64,000 nt of DNA, from the NCBI GenBank assembly GCA_918026815.1, contig CAKJVC010000150.1, forward strand, positions 1,240,001 through 1,304,000, read 5' to 3'. The translations under genes and the position numbers were made by a program. Origin of the DNA: Chalara sp. BL73. Taxonomy: Eukaryota; Ascomycota; Leotiomycetes; Helotiales. The stretch's first letter is position 1. Each line of letters opens with the position of its first letter. Under the pieces are notes generated by a model. It did no database searches. It was not told the origin of the DNA and saw nothing but the letters and a program-made list of their open reading frames with translations. Positions 46,736 to 57,139 of the stretch are shown one piece after another.

Positions 46736-46982
46736 TAATTGCTAATACGGTTATGTAAGTGACATTGGACACATGGAATAAAATCCCATTATTTAATGCG
46801 TTTAAGGCACCAATGCTTCAAGTGAAACAGAACCAATCCATTCTTGGATTTAAGGAGGCGTCAAAGCGTACAAAGGAGCAGTATACATAAGATATTATCT
46901 TCTTTTTCTCTCTGTGCAATAGAGGGTCAAAAGGGTGCAGGTACCTTTATAGTAGTTAGTAATTGCTACTTGATTTCTAGTC
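46736..46982 (+). repeat. ~248-bp direct repeat, left copy
   Basis: Collinear with 53486-53734 in the same orientation (shared TTCTTGGATTTAAGGAGGCG, GAGCAGTATACATAA, GTAATTGCTACTTGATTTCT). By eye roughly 80-85% alike. It is followed directly by a TGTTAG-family LTR 3' end. Brackets the effector/NLR pair. Confidence 0.75.
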
Positions 46983-46989
46983 TGTCTTG

Positions 46990-47096
46990 TAGGAGCGCTA
47001 TAAATAATGATATTATCTACAGTTCCAAGCCGTAAATATGTGTGTGACAGAGATTTTCTAGCTCCTTGGCCTACTTCCATAAGGCAATTCCTAACA
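46990..47096 (+). repeat. TGTTAG-family LTR, 3' fragment (copy 3)
   Basis: Matches the 3' half of 3271-3449 and 10739-10911 (AGGAGCGCTA, TTATCTAC, GCTCCTTGGCCTACTT) and has the clean end CCTAACA. 5' half missing. Confidence 0.55.
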
Positions 47097-47225
47097 AAGA
47101 GGCTACTGGGCACGGCAGCACCATTCTTTCTTTCTCCCCTTAGCTTAGTAATAGAACCATACAACTAGCTATCGAGGCGTCTGTATTTGAATTCGTGACA
47201 TCAGCCTTGTAACGTCAGAGTTGTA

Positions 47226-48128
47226 GCTTTATTGAAAGCCGTTTATCGCGGCCAGACTGAACAGCTGTTTCGAGAAAGTTCAAATACGGTCGCCAGGGAA
47301 CATTTCATATTTGTACAGTCGTGCTGTCATGGTTTAGCATGTGACCACCTCGCGGTGTTCCCTAATTGGGACTAGCAGGCTATAGTCTAGGAACTTGACT
47401 TTGCCGCAGCTCCTGGGTTTTTACTTTTCTCCTTAGTTGAGTATTTTTATACTAAAGCAGCTACAAACTTCCTTTCCAGGCTTGCAGGACCGTATTCGTG
47501 ACACTTGCCCCAAAAAAATGACGCTCACCAAAAAAGAACATTATCGTCTTATAGGCTGCAAATAGTCTGCTTCCGTTAAACCCAGAAAAAGTACTAAGAG
47601 CTACACCGAAAGCCCCCGCTCAATTATGTTCCAGAAGCCCGACAAATGAAAATTGATTTTTGTCCGCAAAACAAAGTACTGCAAAAATTTGCAACGCCAG
47701 TGTCAGCAAAAGCTTTTACGTCGTTATATAATCTGGTCAAACGGGATGCTTATACGCTTAATTAAACGAGTATACAACGCTTACAGAAGCATGTACAAAA
47801 GTTTGGTAATGCCACCTAGATACCTTTTGCCGAGCGTGCTTCCCTTTATGATGAAAATCAATTTTTGACTAGAATAAACAGGCAAGCCAAAGTTCGCCGA
47901 TCGACCACGTCAGTAGTATTTGGGAAAGCGAAAGTGATGAACTATTAAAACATCGAGGAGACAAGAGCAAAACATGCTGCGACAAAGGTCACTAAAAGCA
48001 AAGGACAATATGATCGGAAGCGGGAAAAGTGCTGCGCTAGAGGCAGGTGAGCCAGAGCCAGAGCCAGAAGTGGCGCGGGTGATCGAAGCGCCAAAGCCAT
48101 GGAGAGCACCGGCGGCGCGGATGTACTG
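47226..48128 (+). mobile_element. pogo/Fot1-type transposase remnant (C-terminal part), interrupted by a solo LTR
   Basis: Coding text reads LLKAVYRGQTEQLFRESSNT before the LTR and resumes after it with KMTLTKKEHYRLIGCK. Then come LLPLNPEKVLRATPKAP, FTSLYNLVKRDAYTLN, AKVRRSTTSVVFGKAKVMNY and a Glu/Pro tail (GEPEPEPEVARVIEAP). This is the C-terminal tail typical of Fot1-like fungal transposases. Several stops and at least two frame changes. Only the 3' part of the element is present. Confidence 0.78.
47325..47503 (+). repeat. Solo LTR, TGTCAY..TTCGTGACA family (copy 1)
   Basis: 179 bp, collinear with 60764-60942 and 61024-61205 (shared GGGACTAG, ACTTGACTT, TTTCCAGGCTTGCAGG, TTCGTGACA). Flanks CGTGC/CTTGC are a near-perfect 5-bp duplication. 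It splits the pogo transposase remnant. Confidence 0.8.
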
Positions 48129-48239
48129 AAGCGCAGGTTGCGGGTGATTAGATTACTGCAAAAGGAATAGAAAGTTATTGCTCCGCTCTTTAGTTCGAAT
48201 GGGTTTCTTGAATGTTATCTACTACTAATATGTCCATTC

Positions 48240-49712
48240 TCAAGAGAAATTGAAGCTGGCTGTGCCCCCAGTGACTTGCGTTCCAGGTATCACGTTACGA
48301 CCAGAGATGGGACCATTGAATACGGAGCCGCTGTACAAAGTCCGCCCTCGGTTGCTCTCAGTGACACTAGCAGGCTGAAGAAGGCACTGTTGTTGCCTTT
48401 TCGTAGCATCATTTTTTTCCTTCCATGCATCTTGGCTCTCTTCAACCATATTATACCAGAGCCAAAGCTGATTATGTACTCGAACATAGCCAGCGTCCTT
48501 TGCAGTCTTGAACTTTGTCATCCCTGTGTGCGTTGCGTGGATGCCATTGTTCGGATACGCGGTGAGAATCGCCGATTGCTTCGGTACTATCTGCAAGAGC
48601 TTAGCGCCCGACTTCGATTGAGAAAGAGTATAGTTAAGCGATTTTATACCTCACCAAGTCCAGCGCGTCCAACTTCCTCATAAAAGCAAAAGATGTTAAT
48701 ATATTTGCTGTCGTTTCTGCTTCGGTCATCAAGCATGGTATGAAATTCTTGTTGAACCGCGGCGAGCATCTCAGAGCCTGGCTGCAAGACTCCTACAATC
48801 TCAGAATTAGCTTTGCGCAGCAGGTTTGAGAGTTTCGAGATTGGGTGTCCCCAATTTGCAAGATTTGACCCGAGGTGTGGAGTGCCCATGAACGCAATCG
48901 CAACGGTGCTTTCGAGCAGGTCCTTAACATGCCCCTGAGCCGATCCGCGAGAGACAAGAAGGGCCTGCCCTGGTGTATTAATAGACCAGCGGCTAGTAAA
49001 TATCCTGGTATATGACTCGCCTGCTCAACAACCAATCCACCAAGGCTGTGCGCAACGAAGATCAAAGGGCGAAGGTTCTGTGACTTAAGTCAGCCTGCGG
49101 GTCCTAGTGACCAACTTCCAACGAAATATATCGGCTACTTTGACGACATCTCTTCACGGCTTCTTTGACTCGCATGCAATTCCAAGAAAGCCATTGCCAA
49201 TTACATGCACGATTGGTCATAAATAGCGCTACAGAATGTCTTACAGAATCTGTCCTCTTTCTCCGCATGGCCAGATCCTCAGCCAGAGCTTTCCCATGGT
49301 CTCTCAGTGTGCCGTTTCCCGCCGTGCTCAATCCTCGAATAATGTCGGCATCGTAGCCAAACGTGATGATTCGCGCCTTTGGGAGATCTTTTGCGAGTAG
49401 ATCCTTTGGCCAGAATACCTTGGCGGTTTGGTCGGTCCAAGTGGTTTCGCGATTGCCGGTTAGACCGTGGATAAATACGATGCTGGATTTGTTGGTTAGC
49501 AGAGCCGACAAGGAGTGGTAGATCGCTTACTCGATAATGTTATCAGTGTTGTCGGATAATGTTTGAAGACCATAATCTCCAACTGTCGAGAATAATTCAT
49601 CCCTTGGCAGGTCGGGATGGGCATTCTGGGCATCCCCACCGCCTTTTAGCAGCCCGGTGTCGGCTTTAGTATCAGGCGCCGTTAGGCGTACTAGCTTCTT
49701 GAAGAAAGACAT
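48240..49712 (-). CDS. SesB-like alpha/beta hydrolase effector with C-terminal amyloid-type motif
   Basis: Five exons in frame: 49531-49712, 49245-49482, 49021-49077, 48650-48964, 48240-48590; 380 aa. Hydrolase core: IVFIHGLTGNRETTWTD, nucleophile elbow VAHSLGG (Ser151), AFMGTPHLGSNLANWG, and a His candidate in NNGIHATHTGM. The last 26 residues (355-380; 48243-48320) form FNGPISGRNVIPGTQVTGG...FNFS, almost the same as residues 7-32 of the divergent NLR. Architecture and context match fungal SesB lipases, which end in a prion-forming motif and are switched on by a cognate NLR to damage membranes. The intron at 48965-49020 uses a GC donor (CAG|GCGAGT). The intron at 49078-49244 is long (167 nt). 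The exact motif class (sigma-like) is inferred. Confidence 0.87.
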
Positions 49713-49951
49713 TATATAAATTAACTGTGATCGTGAAAGCTACACCGGACGCTCATCAACATAATCAAATCGACTGATGTGAAGCTGCGAAACGTGATGG
49801 GCTGAAGACCGCCTAACTCTGCCTCAGCTGCGGCTGCGCCGCTGCCAAGCGCAGTTCGCATTTGCCCTCAGCTCCAATTTGACATCCTCATCACTTCAGT
49901 CTAGGAACTGCAAAATATATCTGTGTCCTGCGCCATTGTTCGAGGGCAAAG
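49713..49951. promoter_or_regulatory. 239-bp bidirectional promoter between effector and NLR
   Basis: This is all the DNA between the two start codons, so both genes must be driven from here. GC-rich centre (CAGCTGCGGCTGCGCCGCTG near 49828). No TATA box stands out. Co-regulation is inferred. Confidence 0.6.
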
Positions 49952-52900
49952 ATGCCACGCTTAAGCGAGTTCAATGGAGCCATTACCGGCCGCAACATCA
50001 TTGCTGGCTCGCACTTGGAGACTGGCGCTACCATGAACAACTACTTCGGAGGCTATCCTATAATACAGGGTGGGTCCACTATCGTAAGCCATACGATCAG
50101 CCACGTTTATGCTAACGTCAACGCCGCAGACGCATCGAGCCGAAAACGCGAGCCCTTCTCCACCGTCCCATTTCCCCCAGACCATGATTTCGTCGACCGC
50201 CCTGGGATTCTAGCGTGGATCCACGACAAGTGCGCGGGTCCAGGCGCTCGCGCAGCGCTCGCCGGTCTTGGCGGAGTAGGGTATGTCAACGTCCACTTCT
50301 TGGTGGTATGGTTTCTAATGTGACAAAGAAAGTCGCAGCTTGCTATCCGATACGCCCATAATATCCGCGATGTGTCGCCGCAAACATTCGTCTTTTGGAT
50401 GCATGCCAGCACCAAGGCCCGGTTCGAAGAAGCCTATAGAGGCATTGCGGATAGACTCGAGCTTCCTAGGCGAAATGATCCAAAGGTTGACGTTTTGCGG
50501 CTGGTCAGCGACTGGCTCTGCGACGAGACACATGGAAGGTGGATAATGATTTTGGATAATGCAGACGACATTGAGGTATTTTATCTATCGCGAGCACACA
50601 AGAAAGATGAATCTTTTGCTACAGCATCAGCACGGCTAGCGACTTACCTCCCTCAAAGCCGTAACGGATCGATTCTGATTACATCTCGAAGTAAAGATGC
50701 GGCGGCCAGGTTAGCAGGAGATTATAACAACATCAAAGAAGTTCGTGCAATGGACAAAAGCCAGGCTCTTTATCTCTTCCGGAACAAGCTGCAAAGCGCG
50801 TCAAACGAAGAAGGCGCCGCTGATCTCCTTTATGCTCTCGACTATATACCTCTCGCTATTACTCAAGCGGCGGCGTTTATTAACCGGCGAGGTCGAATGA
50901 CGGCATCTGGCTATCTAGATGAGTTTCGAAAGAACGATAAGAAAAAAGAAAGCTTCCTTAGCTGGGATTCGGGAAATCTTCGTCGAGATGAGAGCGCATC
51001 GAATTCAGTAGTGTTGACTTGGCAGATATCGTTTGAATGTATCCGAGAACAGAGGCGCTCGGCTGCAGACCTGTTATCGCTCATGAGCTTTTTCAATCCG
51101 CAAGGAATTCCGGAATGGATCCTTAGAAAGCATAGTGGGAGTGTGGCAAAGACTGGAGATGAAGCTGAGGATAAAAGCGCGTTTGACGAGGACCTTGACA
51201 CCTTGCAAGCTTATTCTCTTATAACAACGACGGGCGACGGTAGTATGTGTGAGATGCACGCTTTAGTGCAGTTCTGCACGCGAGTCTGGCTTTCTACTTT
51301 CAGCAATCCAAAACAATGGGACCGAGAGTTTCTAGGATTAATAGCAAGAGAATTCCCCTCCCCGGACTTTAAGAACTGGGCAAAGTGCCAGCAGCTACTT
51401 CCACATGTTGAATCGTTATATGAAAGCGAGCTGACCGACCATGAGTCAGTAAAGAAGTGGGCTCTTGTGCTCAACGAAGCTGCATGGTATATACAGACCG
51501 CCCTAGGGAAATACAACGAGGCGGAGAAACTGACCCGGCGAGCGCTGGAAGGGCGCGAGAAGGAGCTAGGTGAACAGCACCACGATACGCTGACGAGCGT
51601 AGGCAACCTGGCGTCGGTGCTACAAGACCAAGGAAAGTACGACGAGGCGGAGAAGCTAAACCGGCGAGCGCTGGAAGGGTGGGAGAAGGAGCTGGGTGAA
51701 CAGCACCCCGATACGCTGACGAGCGTAGGCAACCTGGCGTCGGTGCTACAAGACCAAGGAAAGTACGATGAGGCGGAGAAGCTAAACCGGCGGGCGCTGG
51801 AAGGGTGGGAGAAGGAGCTGGGTGAACAGCACCCCGATACGCTGACGAGCGTAGGCAACCTGGCGTCGGTGCTACAAGACCAAGGAAAGTACAATGAGGC
51901 GGAGGAGCTGACCCGACGAGCGCTGGAGTGGCGCGAGAAGGAGCTAGGTGAACAGCACCCCTATACGCTGACGAACGTAGGCAACCTGGCGTCGGTGCTA
52001 CAAGACCAAGGAAAGTACAATGAGGCGGAGAAGCTAAACCGGCGGGCGCTGGAAGGGTGGGAGAAGGAGCTGGGTGAACAGCACCCCGATACGCTGACGA
52101 GCGTAGGCAACCTGGCGTCGGTGCTACAAGACCAAGGAAAGTACAATGAGGCGGAGGAGCTGACCCGACGAGCGCTGGAGTGGCGCGAGAAGGAGCTAGG
52201 TGAACAGCACCCCTATACGCTGACGAACGTAGGCAACCTGGCGTCGGTGCTACAAGACCAAGGAAAGTACAATGAGGCGGAGAAGCTAAACCGGCGGGCG
52301 CTGGAAGGGTGGGAGAAGGAGCTGGGTGAACAGCACCCCGATACGCTGACGAGCGTAGGCAACCTGGCGTCGGTGCTACAAGACCAAGGAAAGTACGATG
52401 AAGCGGAGGAGCTGACCCGGCGAGCGCTGGAAGGGTGCGAGAAGGAGTTGGGTGAACAGCACCCCTATACGCTGACGAACGTAGGCAACCTGGCATCGAT
52501 GCTACAAGACCAAGGAAAGTACAATGAGGCGGAGAAGATGACCCGGCGAGCACTAAAAGGGCGGGAAAAGGAGCTTGGTGAACAACATCCTTTTACGCTG
52601 ACGAGCGCAGGGAACCTGGCGTTAGTGCTACAACATCAAAGAAAGTACGACGAGGCGGAGAAGCTGGCCCGGCGAGCACTAAAAGGGCACAAAAAAGAGC
52701 TTGGTGAACAACACCCTTTTACGCTGACAAGCGTAGGCAACTTGGCGTTAGTGCTACAACTCCAAAGAAAGTACGGCGAGGCGGAGAGGCTAAACCGGCA
52801 AGCACTGGAAGGGTGGGAGAAGGAGCTGGGTGAACAGCATCCCAAAACGCTGACCTCTGTTTACAACCTTGCTTATCTTTTGCACAAGCGCAAGCGGTAT

Positions 52901-53176
52901 AAAGAGGCTTCAAGCCTCTACCGCAGAGCATGCGACGGCTACAAGCAGAAGCTCGGTACCCAGCACCCAACTGCCATTGCATGTCTCAGTAATTTTTCAG
53001 CTATGCAACAAGAGGCAGAACAGGAAAGACTCGGACAAAGCAGGATGTTAATCAACAACAGCAAAGCGGCGCATAGAGAGACACCGACTCACGGGTTTAC
53101 TAGTCTGGCTAGCGGCGGAACTGCCACGGCCCTAGAGGTCACGTGCACCCTACATTTGATCATTGATATCCATTGA
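49952..53176 (+). CDS. NB-ARC-TPR NLR receptor with N-terminal amyloid-type motif
   Basis: Two exons: 49952-50280 and 50329-53176; 1058 aa. Residues 7-32 (FNGAITGRNIIAGSHLETG...) match the C-terminus of the divergent hydrolase. NB-ARC follows: P-loop GLGGVGKSQLA is created exactly by the splice, FVFWMHASTKARFEEAY, Walker B WIMILDNADD, RNN-like NGSILITSRSKDAA, GLPL-equivalent DYIPLAITQAAAFI, and a winged-helix region with MHALVQFCTRVWL (MHD-like). From residue 505 there are 11 full and one partial 42-aa TPRs of the kinesin-light-chain/TPR_10 type. The ligand-sensing TPR array is thought to release the nucleotide switch, letting the N-terminal motif template the partner's tail. The C-terminal ~20 residues abut a retroelement. 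Confidence 0.9.
51512..52897 (+). repeat. 11 tandem 126-bp units encoding TPRs
   Basis: Each unit encodes one 42-aa repeat starting Y(N/D)EAE. Two unit types alternate (HPDTLTSV / HPYTLTNV). Units 4-5 (51890-52141) and 6-7 (52142-52393) appear base-for-base identical. Units 9-11 are more diverged, as array edges usually are. Confidence 0.92.
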
Positions 53177-53180
53177 ACAG

Positions 53181-53450
53181 ATGTCACGCCACAGATGCGA
53201 ATGCCCATTGGCTCGCTTAGCTAGACCCTGGAGATGGTCACGTGCTACCATGGCTATATAAGGGCAATTTCAGTGGCAGTTACACAGTTTCTCTTTAGTT
53301 TAGAATCTTCGTATTTGATACCTTACAAACAGCTATCACTGGCGCCTGTATTGGGATCATGGCAGGAACCACGCCGAAACCAGCAAACAGCAGGCAGGAG
53401 AGCAAGCAAGGTTCGCTCTACACGCTATTAAAGAGAAAGATATGCAGAAA
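53181..53450 (+). repeat. Possible LTR plus start of a gag-like ORF
   Basis: TGTCACGCCACAG... with a TATATAAGG box near 53253, followed at 53359 by an ATG reading MAGTTPKPANSRQESKQ, which looks like the start of a retroelement Gag. No PBS or further coding part seen. Begins 5 bp after the NLR stop codon. Confidence 0.4.
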
Positions 53451-53485
53451 TATTTATAGTATATAGATACTGTATAGTTTGTACC

Positions 53486-53734
53486 TAATTGCTAACACGG
53501 TTATCTAAGTGACATTCGACACAGTGAATAAAAAATCACATGATCTAATGCGTTTAAGGCACTAATGCTTTAAGTGAAATAGAGTAAGTCCATTCTTGGA
53601 TTTAAGGAGGCGTCAAAGCATAAAGAGGAGCAGTATACATAATATATTTTCTTCTTTTTCTCTCTGTACAATAGTGGGTCAAAGGAATGCAGGTGCCTTT
53701 ATAGTAGCTAGTAATTGCTACTTGATTTCTAGTC
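53486..53734 (+). repeat. ~248-bp direct repeat, right copy
   Basis: See 46736-46982; same orientation. Its borders do not show TG/CA ends or a target duplication, so the element type is unknown. Confidence 0.75.
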
Positions 53735-54644
53735 ATGGGATATTCCTGGCATTACATAAGAATGTGCCTTGGAGCATGCGATAGTGAAGAGCTGTGGCCT
53801 TGTCACCTTATCCTTAGCCCTATTTTCGAAAATCTGGTTAGCCTTAATTGGCCTGGTTCTGTGGCTAACCAGAAATTTCAATAGCGTTCAGGCAAAAGCC
53901 AATTTTGCGAGCGACCGTATCGACATCTTAAAGCGCTTACTCCTAACCATGTTCTGGCGAAGATATTCTACCGCGCAGCGTCTTGAAAAGGGAAGGTCCG
54001 CATAGGCGGAGCTCCGCAGAGAATGGCTGTAAGCAGCAACGGATGGGAGATATAGTAGATGAGTAAGAGGCAGGATCCGCCGAATCATATCACTACACCC
54101 TGATCGCCATCGAGGCGAGGAAAGCGGCGGCGCGAGACGTTGGGCGATGGAATGGCCAATGGGCCTCTCAGTGGTGGAAAACAGCTGAGAAGGCTTCACG
54201 CGTTCTCCTATCTTCGTTTCCTGTGTGCCAAGGGGTCGCAAATAATGGAATTGGACTTGTGAGAGCGGGCAAACTGGATACGGGCTGAAGAATAACGTCA
54301 ATCCTTTAGCATTTCTCCTGCAGGCGAAATTATATGACTTTTTCCTGAAGAAGCTGTTTTCGATCTTCGGCTTGCGACGTGAACTGGCGGCGGCTGTAGA
54401 ATTTCATCTTGTAACTGCTCTGCTACTTAGAAATCCGATCTATTCAACGATGACCACTCTCCGAACGCGTGGTATCCATTTCTGTCGGATGAGCAGGTTG
54501 CGTAGCGCCATTCGACTTTTGATCTTGTCCTCGATGGTAGGCAGGATGGGGTTGCGGTATCTGGTGTTGATTAAAGGATGGAAGGGGGAAGGCAGACGAG
54601 GTATCTATTCTCTAAAGGCTGTATATCTATTATTATTGACGGCG
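53735..54644. other. Gene-free stretch
   Basis: Nothing recognised; it lies 3' of the glycoprotein gene. Confidence 0.4.
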
Positions 54645-55731
54645 TTATAGCCAAGGTAATATGCAAAACCCCCAGAAAACCATAAGTGTATAAACTGCTG
54701 TACTCATCCTACCTGCACCGTCCGACGTATCGCCTGCTACCGTACCGCTCGAGAAGCCGATCGTGGGTGTCCATTCAGGTTTAGATTGTCCCGATACAAG
54801 AGCATCCGATCGCGCAGGGTCGAGCTGGCCAACGAACTCGATTGAGATCTCTCCAGCTAATCTTGATACCGGCTTAATAGTAGAATCGGTACTTGCTTGG
54901 AAAAAGCCTTTGATAGTAAAAAAGGCTGTTTGATTGCTGAACTGTCCGGAAAGTACGGGGTCCGTTACGTTAAGCAAGTTATAATTACGACCAGCATCTT
55001 TTTCGTACAGTAATAGTGCTCCCCACCAAGATTCGGTCGTGTTCGTACATTGGCTCATGTTAAATTCGACGGAAACTATCCCCTTGTCGGCTGACCCAGC
55101 GAGAGAGTAAGAGGTATCGGACAAATATGTCGTCGTCAAATTCCACTTGGGAGAGCTAGCTGCGTCGGCGTCGTCGTATCTATTCTTTTTCGGACTACCA
55201 ATATACATTGTCAGCCAGTCCAAGTCACGTCTAGAGTGGCAAGAAGCGAAGATACCTAATTGATTCCAGGTTAAATATAAAATCATTTACTTGACCGGAA
55301 TGGGGTGATTGGTAGCCCGCGGTTGGCGTAAGGTTGAGGTTTTCCGGCCATGATTTAGCTAAGAGCATTACTGGATTGTCTCCTTTATCATACCCATTCG
55401 GCTTCACGATAGCGACGAGTGAATCGAAAGAGACGACAATGTCCCGATCTCGGAAATTCGTACACACTTTATCATCCTCACTGGTACTCCAATCTTGGGA
55501 AGACAGGCGGAAACTGGTGGTGCCATTGTAATATCTCTCAAGTGTATCAGCCTGCGTCCAAGGTTCAATTCATACCGTATATACTCACGATCCAGTATAT
55601 GCATAAAGATAATATGCTAGGTCAGTGACATTTTCCGGACGCCAATTTAGTTTTGGATCTGGATCCCAATATTTATCTTCCCTTGCTAGTGCCGCGGTGA
55701 CCAACAATAGGGTCCATATAAAGTAGAACAT
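54645..55731 (-). CDS. Secreted, probably GPI-anchored glycoprotein of unknown function
   Basis: Three exons: 55589-55731, 55296-55534, 54645-55255; 330 aa, starting at MFYFIWTLLLVTAALA, a clear signal peptide (a longer in-frame start at 55767 would bury it). Many N-glycosylation sequons (NVT, NGT, NLT, NMS, NTT, NQT). The C-terminus ends in a small-residue stretch (GDTSDGAGRMST) followed by a hydrophobic tail (AVYTLMVFWGFCILPWL) with no charged residue after it, as in GPI-anchor signals. No enzyme motif recognised. It is probably exposed on the cell surface or wall. The second intron needs a GTCAAG donor and is the weakest join. Confidence 0.65.
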
Positions 55732-56310
55732 ATTATGCGTTTGTTCTGCAGGAAGCAAAAGTGTCAAAGTTGCTGGGAGCTGGGATCGTTAAGTACTCCA
55801 CGGTACATGCCCAACTTTAGGGGTTGTATAAAAGTACATGGGCTATTCTCCAAGAAAAGCCAAGAAAGCCAAGCTCAATCCTTGGACAAACAAAGCTTCA
55901 CCGGCCTACACAATACTCCGTATTACCCGAGATTGTAAGACGACAAAAATATCCCCACAGACTACTATGGCGCATGCCAATTAGAACAATCTACTATTAT
56001 GGAATGCTGGGTGGGAAGGCTTATGTATACTTAAGAAATGGCCCGGACGAGTATCCCGTGACGTATCCCGTGAACCCGGGTGGTGGGAAAAGGCTCGGGA
56101 ATGATCTCTCGAGTGCAGCATCTTTTCGCTCTAAGGAAGGCAGCGACAAGTTTTTCTACTGTATTCTGTATAAGAGCTTAAAATAGATGATGTTATCTAT
56201 TTCTTGGAGGAACTCTGCCTGACCCGGCGCCCATTAGGCGAGGTGCGGGGCAGTCAATTGGCAAGCACAGGGTTTACACAAGGCTCCAATTTGGGACCCA
56301 TGCATCTCCA

Positions 56311-56372
56311 CCTCCATATATACCTTGCGCGCCTTCACTAATCGCCCAGGTTCCAGACACGACAAAATTTTA
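56311..56372 (+). repeat. Dispersed repeat fragment (pair with 33598)
   Basis: Matches 33598-33663 in the same orientation. Confidence 0.5.
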
Positions 56373-56419
56373 CGTGAGAGACAACTCCGGTCGGGCCCCG
56401 CTGTCCGTACTCGGCCGCG

Positions 56420-56717
56420 AATTACTTTCTTGAAGATGTAGTTCGAAAACTGCTCAAGACAGAAGGGGTGGATCCAAACTCTAGAGACGGCGCTAGGATG
56501 ACTCCGCTAGCGCATGCCGTCGCGAAGGGGGAGCTTTGGCGGGGTCGAGATTCTGCTTGTTGACGAACGAGTTGACCCTGCTATCCTGGATAATGAAGGC
56601 CGGAGCGCTTTGGGCCATGTTAAGAAGGAGTACAGTAGGAGCCGGAAAGTAATACTCATCCGCAGGAGGATGGGTTTGCATGATAATAGTAATGGTGAAG
56701 TGAACTCGGGTGACTAA
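56420..56717 (+). pseudogene. Ankyrin-repeat gene remnant
   Basis: VVRKLLKTEGVDPNSRDGARM then TPLAHAVAKGE in one frame, continued after a frame change near 56530 by GVEILLVDERVDPAILDNEG and RSALGHV. Two ankyrin repeats of the fungal type with no remaining gene around them. Confidence 0.65.
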
Positions 56718-57139
56718 GAGCGCTATTTGAACGAATCTGACGAAGACGAGGACACAACCCCGGAACGAAGTGTGGGTGAGGTTTTGCGTTCATAAATAAA
56801 AAAAGGGAACGGAGAAAAGGACGAGAGAGGATAAAAGAATCCACTGCGGGAAATCGGATGGACGACAGAAGCTGAGTAAGTCCGACCAGCACAGAGAAGT
56901 ACAAATCCCCCGTTTCGCCCTATTTCATCTAGCATCCAAGAGAGCTCAAAATTTCGCTTAGTCTTGGAGAATTAACGATTTTATTACAATCTGGAGTTTT
57001 CTGTTACAATGTTATTAGTAGAAATGTGACCTACGGATGAACCAGAACACTGCTTCATCAAGCACTACCGGTGCCGAACTAAGCCAATTCCGACCGATAG
57101 GCTTGGCCATTTCACAACTTGCATCTTTCAGAGAGTTGG

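Noticed and set aside
46844..47035. Short ORF conserved in the two direct repeats (MDLRRRQS...)
   Set aside because: Conserved only because the DNA repeat is; the ORF length differs between copies and no domain is present.
48051..48075. GAGCCA microsatellite-like run
   Set aside because: Explained by the Glu-Pro tail of the pogo/Fot1 transposase remnant.
51211..52146. Further minus-strand repeat ORFs with PSSARRFSFSAS-like units
   Set aside because: Same cause, another antisense frame of the TPR array.
51471..52553. 360-codon ORF on the minus strand, Pro/Ala/Ser-rich
   Set aside because: Antisense shadow of the tandem TPR units; its repeats have the same 126-bp period and the plus strand has the real NB-ARC-TPR protein.
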